Source: a bacterium (lineage in GTDB: Bacteria; UBP14; UBA6098; B30-G16). Taken from it: a stretch of 11,180 nucleotides of DNA. How positions within the stretch are numbered: position 1 is the stretch's first letter; each line of letters starts with the position of its first letter. This document shows, piece after piece, positions 7,114 through 11,180 of this stretch. Under the pieces are notes generated by a model. That model ran no database searches, was not told the DNA's origin, and was given only the letters and a program-made list of their open reading frames with translations. Where the stretch lies: contig QNEG01000026.1 in NCBI GenBank assembly GCA_003645115.1, positions 1 through 11,180 of the forward strand, read 5' to 3'. The position numbers were made by a program, and so were the translations under genes.

Positions 7114-9483
7114 ATGAAAAAATATTCTTTCTGCATAATAATTTTTTGGGTGATTATTTGGTTTGCCGGATTGTTGTTCGCCCAGCTTCCGTTCCCAGTT
7201 GAGCAATATAGAAAATTGATAGAAGAGCAAACTGGTGAAATACCACCTTCTGAAAAAGTTAAAAGGTATAAATCCCCTCAATATTATGAAACAATGGATA
7301 CTACGATATTGCCGACTCGAGAAGTAAGGGAAGTATATATGTATCCTGGGGAACTGGAATCACTCTATGTGGATACATTGCCCTATTTTGATGAACCAGT
7401 GATAATGAATGGGGAGACTATTCAGGTGATTAGGAAGGCTACTCCCAGATATTTAAAACGATTTGGCGCAGATTTTTTTGAAAACATCCCCGATGTCCAG
7501 ACTGCACAATTGCCTGTCTCAGGTAAATATGTCCTGGGTAGTGGCGATCAATTAGTGCTTAATGTATGGGGTGGATTGAATGCACAATACGAATTAACTG
7601 TGGATAGAGAAGGTAGTGTATATATACCTCAGGTCGGCAATATTGCAGTTGGCGGTTTGACACTGGATTCTGCGGAGTCCACAATAAAAAAAGCTCTTTC
7701 AGCTAATTTCTCCGATTTTAGCGCAAACCTTACTTTATCTCAGGTGAAATCGGTTAGAGTATTCGTGGTCGGTCAGGTGAAATATCCCGGAGTGTATGAT
7801 TTACCCGGAATTTCCCGACTGATGAATGCATTGGTGGTTGCTGGTGGTCCAAATTCGGTGGGTTCATACCGTAATATTATAGTGTATCGTGGCATGGGAA
7901 AAATCACCACTTTCGATATATATGAATTCATAAATGGGGAACAGGCATCGGGTAATCTCCAACTCGCTACCGGTGATATTGTGATTGTCCCTCACTATGA
8001 TATTCTGGTTAAACTACGAGGTATGGTGAAAACTCCCGCAAAATATGAATTACTTCCCGATGAAGATATAGGAGATTTGCTGAGATTTGCCGGTGGGATT
8101 ACTCCACAAGGCAATAGAAACGCAATTTTTGTGGATAGAATTATCTCCGGAGTGCATCGCTCATTAACCATTAATATTACTGATTCTACGCAAGCACATA
8201 CCAAGCTATCCGATGGAGATGATATATCTGTATTCCCGGTAAATCCATATCGGGAACAAATTGTATTCTTGGAGGGATATGTTTCTCAACCCGGTGCTTA
8301 TGGATGGTTCGAGGGAATGAAAGTGTCTGACCTTTTCGAAGGGGAAAATTCGATATTTGAAAACACATATATGCAAAGAGTAGATATTCTTCGAAAAACG
8401 AGTGAGGGAAAAAGGAAATTGTTATTTACCAATTTGTCTCGAGCATTGAGCGGAGATTCTACTTATAATATTAGTTTGATGCCTCATGATAAAGTAATTG
8501 TATATTCTCTGATGGATTTTATGGAAGATGAAACTGTGAATATATATGGAGCGGTGCGCGATCCGGGAGTTTATCCACTGTATGAAAATATGCGATTATT
8601 AGACCTTATATTCGAGGCTAAGGGGGTTAGAGATAATGCATATTTAGATAGTGCAGAAATTGTTAGGATAGAAGATGGTAAAAGCATCCGAAAAATTAAT
8701 ATTCCATTAAACAAAATATTTTCCAATCCTGATTCACCTGAAAATATTTTATTAAAAAAGGACGATTTTTTATTCATAAGAAAAATTCCCGACTGGCAAA
8801 CATTAAGACAGGTTACTATATTGGGTGAGGTTAATTTCCCTGGAACATACGCATTGGTATCGGATGATGAAAAATTGTCCAATATAATTAAAAGAGCTGG
8901 CGGTGTTACTAACGATGCTTTCCTCGATGGTGCGATATTTATTCGCCCTATTATATCCGAGCAGATGGAACGAAAAAATATATTGAAGGTTATTCGGAAT
9001 ACACAGCAATTATTTAAGGACACTCTCGGACAAATAGATACGACTTCATTACTATTTTTCTGGGATCCTGCCGAATTAAGAGAAATAATTATCGATATGA
9101 ACAAAATAGTTCAGGGTGAAACGGATATCGTAATGGAAGATGGTGATACTGTATTTATTCCTAAGGTTCCCGATGGAGTTAGTGTGGTGGGTGCGGTTGG
9201 TGCTAATGGGACTGTAAAATATATTCACGGTGCAAAATTGAAATATTATATTAGTAAAGCTGGTGGTATTACTAAAAATGGTGATAAAAGTGAAATGAGA
9301 TTGGTTAAACCCAGTGGAAGAGTGGTAAAAGTGGATATGGGTTATAAAGAAGTAGGTCCTGGCGATGTTATCGTGGTTCCTCAAAAAATAAGAAAAGAAA
9401 GCGATGTTTTAGGCACATTGAGAGATATAGCGATGGTGCTTTCCAGTGTTGCCACTACTCTATATATAATACTAAAACTATGA
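7114..9483 (+). CDS. Wza-like outer-membrane polysaccharide export protein with six SLBB-type domains
   Basis: 789 residues, about twice E. coli Wza. Residues 1-23 are a signal peptide (MKKYSF, hydrophobic run, LLFA-Q) with no lipobox Cys, so it should not be a Wza-type lipoprotein. About 136-213 is the polysaccharide export domain (YVLGSGDQLVLNVWG, VDREGSVYIPQVG). Six SLBB-like units follow, each beginning with a strand-G-x-V-xx-PG/A-x-Y type motif: about 214-296 (VFVVGQVKYPGVY), 298-378 (LRGMVKTPAKY), 383-468 (FLEGYVSQPGAY), 475-560 (IYGAVRDPGVY), 566-687 (ILGEVNFPGTY, with an insert of about 40 residues) and 689-765 (VVGAVGANGTV). Residues about 766-789 are a hydrophobic C-terminal segment that may span a membrane. 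Expected role: periplasm-spanning channel or outer-membrane portal for a capsule or exopolysaccharide. Overlaps the next gene by ATGA. Confidence 0.9.
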   Translation: MKKYSFCIIIFWVIIWFAGLLFAQLPFPVEQYRKLIEEQTGEIPPSEKVKRYKSPQYYETMDTTILPTREVREVYMYPGELESLYVDTLPYFDEPVIMNGETIQVIRKATPRYLKRFGADFFENIPDVQTAQLPVSGKYVLGSGDQLVLNVWGGLNAQYELTVDREGSVYIPQVGNIAVGGLTLDSAESTIKKALSANFSDFSANLTLSQVKSVRVFVVGQVKYPGVYDLPGISRLMNALVVAGGPNSVGSYRNIIVYRGMGKITTFDIYEFINGEQASGNLQLATGDIVIVPHYDILVKLRGMVKTPAKYELLPDEDIGDLLRFAGGITPQGNRNAIFVDRIISGVHRSLTINITDSTQAHTKLSDGDDISVFPVNPYREQIVFLEGYVSQPGAYGWFEGMKVSDLFEGENSIFENTYMQRVDILRKTSEGKRKLLFTNLSRALSGDSTYNISLMPHDKVIVYSLMDFMEDETVNIYGAVRDPGVYPLYENMRLLDLIFEAKGVRDNAYLDSAEIVRIEDGKSIRKINIPLNKIFSNPDSPENILLKKDDFLFIRKIPDWQTLRQVTILGEVNFPGTYALVSDDEKLSNIIKRAGGVTNDAFLDGAIFIRPIISEQMERKNILKVIRNTQQLFKDTLGQIDTTSLLFFWDPAELREIIIDMNKIVQGETDIVMEDGDTVFIPKVPDGVSVVGAVGANGTVKYIHGAKLKYYISKAGGITKNGDKSEMRLVKPSGRVVKVDMGYKEVGPGDVIVVPQKIRKESDVLGTLRDIAMVLSSVATTLYIILKL

Positions 9484-10421
9484 ATATTATAAAAATTTGG
9501 GAAATAGTAAGGAAATTATGGGATGACAGAAAATTAACTATGCCAATAATTCTGGCATTTTTTTTGGGTTCCATAATGTATGCGCTCTTTCTCCCTAACG
9601 AATATACTTCGACCGCAAAATTTTTACCTTCCGGTGCAGGTGGCGGTCCATTTGGCTTTATCTCGGGATGGTTACCCAATATGATTGAAAAAATGACAGA
9701 GGAAGGAATTTCCAGCTTTCTATTCCCCGATATGCTTAAAAGCAGAACCGTGTTAGTCGCCGTGGCTCGAGAACCTTTCGATTCCACATTGAAAAAACAC
9801 ACCGGAAAACAAAATTTAATGGAATATCATAACTGGAATACTCCAGACGATATAGTTAAAGGTTTTTCCACTTATGGTGTGGTGTATTATTCATTCGATA
9901 AAGGAATTACTGAAATAAAATATACTGCCAATGATCCCCGAGTGGCGTATTTTGGCGCAACCACATGGATAGATAAATTATTCTGGTATCTCGAGGATAG
10001 ATTGCAAACGGAAGCTCGAAGAAATTATGGGTATTTAAAAGAAAGATACAATGAGGTAAAACGGAGTTTAAAGAATGCCGAGGACAGTCTCACCGCGTTT
10101 ATAAAAACACATCGAAATTATGATTCCGATGCAATAGTGAATCTTGAATATAAAAGATTACTTACAATGGTGGAATCGAGAAGAAATATATATGAATTTA
10201 TAGTCCAGCAGATGGAGAATGAGAAATTGGATATGGTAAAAGCTGTCCCCACTGTAAAAATATTAGATTCTCCTGCGATTCCAACTAAAAAGAGTGGTCC
10301 TCAAAGATCGCTTATAGTTGCAGTGGGTTCGATTATTGGTCTTTTTGTGGCTATAATTTTATTGATTTTAAAAAATGCTGCTCACCGTTTAAAGGAACAT
10401 ATCAGTCAAAAAAATGGATAA
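9480..10421 (+). CDS. Wzz-like polysaccharide chain-length determinant / co-polymerase
   Basis: 313 residues. The ATG overlaps the preceding TGA (ATGA, 9480-9483), so the two genes are likely translationally coupled. Topology is that of polysaccharide co-polymerases: a short cytoplasmic N-terminus, TM1 at about 21-38, then EYTSTAKFLP as the start of the periplasmic Wzz domain. A long helical, coiled-coil-like stretch follows at about 175-255, rich in Glu/Lys/Arg. The proline motif before TM2 is present (DSPAIPTKKSGPQRSL, about 262-277), with TM2 at about 278-297 and a short basic tail. There is no C-terminal Walker-type tyrosine kinase domain and no tyrosine cluster, so it resembles O-antigen Wzz more than the fused Wzc type. 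It is expected to set polymer length together with the polymerase encoded next and to dock with the exporter encoded before it. Confidence 0.87.
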   Translation: MNIIKIWEIVRKLWDDRKLTMPIILAFFLGSIMYALFLPNEYTSTAKFLPSGAGGGPFGFISGWLPNMIEKMTEEGISSFLFPDMLKSRTVLVAVAREPFDSTLKKHTGKQNLMEYHNWNTPDDIVKGFSTYGVVYYSFDKGITEIKYTANDPRVAYFGATTWIDKLFWYLEDRLQTEARRNYGYLKERYNEVKRSLKNAEDSLTAFIKTHRNYDSDAIVNLEYKRLLTMVESRRNIYEFIVQQMENEKLDMVKAVPTVKILDSPAIPTKKSGPQRSLIVAVGSIIGLFVAIILLILKNAAHRLKEHISQKNG

Positions 10422-11180
10422 AATCGAGTGGAAAATCGCCAAAAAAATTCCCTATTCTGTTTTGGTATTTTTATTCTCTATAGGAACTATTTTGGGTGGG
10501 TTTTATCTATATAAAACACAAAGACATCGATTGGTGATATTATTAGCGGGAATATCTTTTGTGTTAATTTTAATTTTTTTAAATCCAGCGCAAATTGCAA
10601 TAGGATTGATATGGATAACACAGATATTTCCAATGGATACCGCAATACCATTGGGCAGTGTCAAGGCTCGACCCTGTGAACTTTATGGACTTATAATAAT
10701 TCCTGTCTGGCTTATTCTTTATGTTTTACCCGAAAGAAAAAGAATGGAAATTAAATTCGGTTGGATGGAGTTTTTTTTATCGATGTATATTTTAGTCCTT
10801 ATAATAAGTATGATACAAGGAATTGTAGCTGGCAATTATAAGGGATTGAATGGTTCGATGTTCCGCATCGATGTGTTTCGTGGTCCATTCTATTTTTTTC
10901 TATTTTTCTTTTTTATCAAGGTTATTAATTTAAAAGATGAGTTAGAAGAAACATTCGTAAAGCAATGGTTCTATGCTACTATCGCTACTTGTCTTGTCCT
11001 TGCATCAATGATAATAATAAGAGCAATAACAAGGGCATCGTTCTCATTGTGGGGTTTTAATGTTCAATTATTTAGCTTTGGATGGGGATTTTCGTTCGCA
11101 CTCGGACTCATTGTAAATAAGCGATGGTTCTTATTGAGTTTATTTTACTCCGTTGTTCTATTTTATTTTGCCTCCAGAAC
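10414..11180 (+). CDS. Polytopic membrane protein, probable O-antigen polymerase/ligase family (partial, runs off window)
   Basis: Open frame of 255 codons with no stop before the window end; the 3' part is missing. The ATG at 10414 overlaps the end of the Wzz-like gene by 8 nt; the nearest purine-rich site (AAAGGA, 10391-10396) is about 17 nt away, so the start is less certain, though the N-terminus MDKIEWKIAKK followed by a hydrophobic run is sensible. About eight or nine hydrophobic segments can be seen (residues near 13-32, 41-57, 60-75, 91-108, 119-136, 158-173, 188-203, 222-236, 242-255). A loop with SVKARPCELYGL before the fourth segment and GSMFRIDVFRGPF before the sixth resemble the layout of Wzy polymerases and WaaL-type ligases, whose sequences diverge strongly. 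Position after Wza- and Wzz-like genes supports a polymerase. A flippase or other transporter is less likely. Confidence 0.65.
   Translation, partial: MDKIEWKIAKKIPYSVLVFLFSIGTILGGFYLYKTQRHRLVILLAGISFVLILIFLNPAQIAIGLIWITQIFPMDTAIPLGSVKARPCELYGLIIIPVWLILYVLPERKRMEIKFGWMEFFLSMYILVLIISMIQGIVAGNYKGLNGSMFRIDVFRGPFYFFLFFFFIKVINLKDELEETFVKQWFYATIATCLVLASMIIIRAITRASFSLWGFNVQLFSFGWGFSFALGLIVNKRWFLLSLFYSVVLFYFASR

Noticed and set aside
8571..9104. 177-codon minus-strand open frame inside the SLBB exporter gene
   Set aside because: Antisense to clearly conserved SLBB repeats, no family features, no credible ribosome site; a shadow frame.

Overview
This is an AT-rich (roughly 40% GC by eye), densely coded bacterial chromosome segment with the standard genetic code. 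It probably comes from an uncultured lineage of the FCB/Bacteroidetes-like superphylum. That placement is inferred from a secreted protein with a C-terminal SPNPFN-type sorting domain (Por/type IX secretion style), a TonB-dependent receptor with an N-terminal carboxypeptidase-regulatory-like domain, and a long SLBB-repeat polysaccharide export protein. I cannot name a species. All seven complete genes and one gene cut by the window edge are intact. I see no mobile element, CRISPR array, rRNA or pseudogene, and no non-coding stretch longer than about 100 bases.

Layout: (1) 18-2063, plus strand: a secreted seven-repeat propeller-like protein with two carboxypeptidase-regulatory-like domains and a type IX sorting tail. 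(2) 2144-4306, minus strand: a TonB-dependent outer-membrane receptor, convergent with gene 1. (3) 4307-4398: a short divergent promoter region. (4) 4399-7099, plus strand: a housekeeping block ispE, tRNA-Gln(TTG), prs, rplY. The tRNA gene begins inside the last codons of ispE, and the ispE stop codon is part of the tRNA. (5) 7114 to the window end, plus strand: the start of a surface polysaccharide operon with a six-SLBB-domain Wza-like export protein, a Wzz-like chain-length protein and a membrane protein resembling O-antigen polymerases/ligases that runs off the end.

How the genes work together: ispE (isoprenoid precursors, and so undecaprenyl carrier lipid), prs (PRPP for nucleotides) and rplY (ribosome) are core functions. 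The three polysaccharide genes follow rplY with almost no gaps (14 nt, then a 4-nt overlap, then an 8-nt overlap), so they look transcriptionally, and partly translationally, coupled to it. Together they describe a Wzy-type pathway: polymerise a lipid-linked repeat in the periplasm, set its length, export it through the outer membrane.

Nothing here amounts to a wholly new system. The points most worth a second look are the ispE/tRNA-Gln overlap, the coupling of a ribosomal protein gene to an export operon, the multi-SLBB exporter without a lipobox, the seven-repeat secreted protein, and a marked shortage of GATC, GGCC and CTAG while CCGG and TCGA are common.
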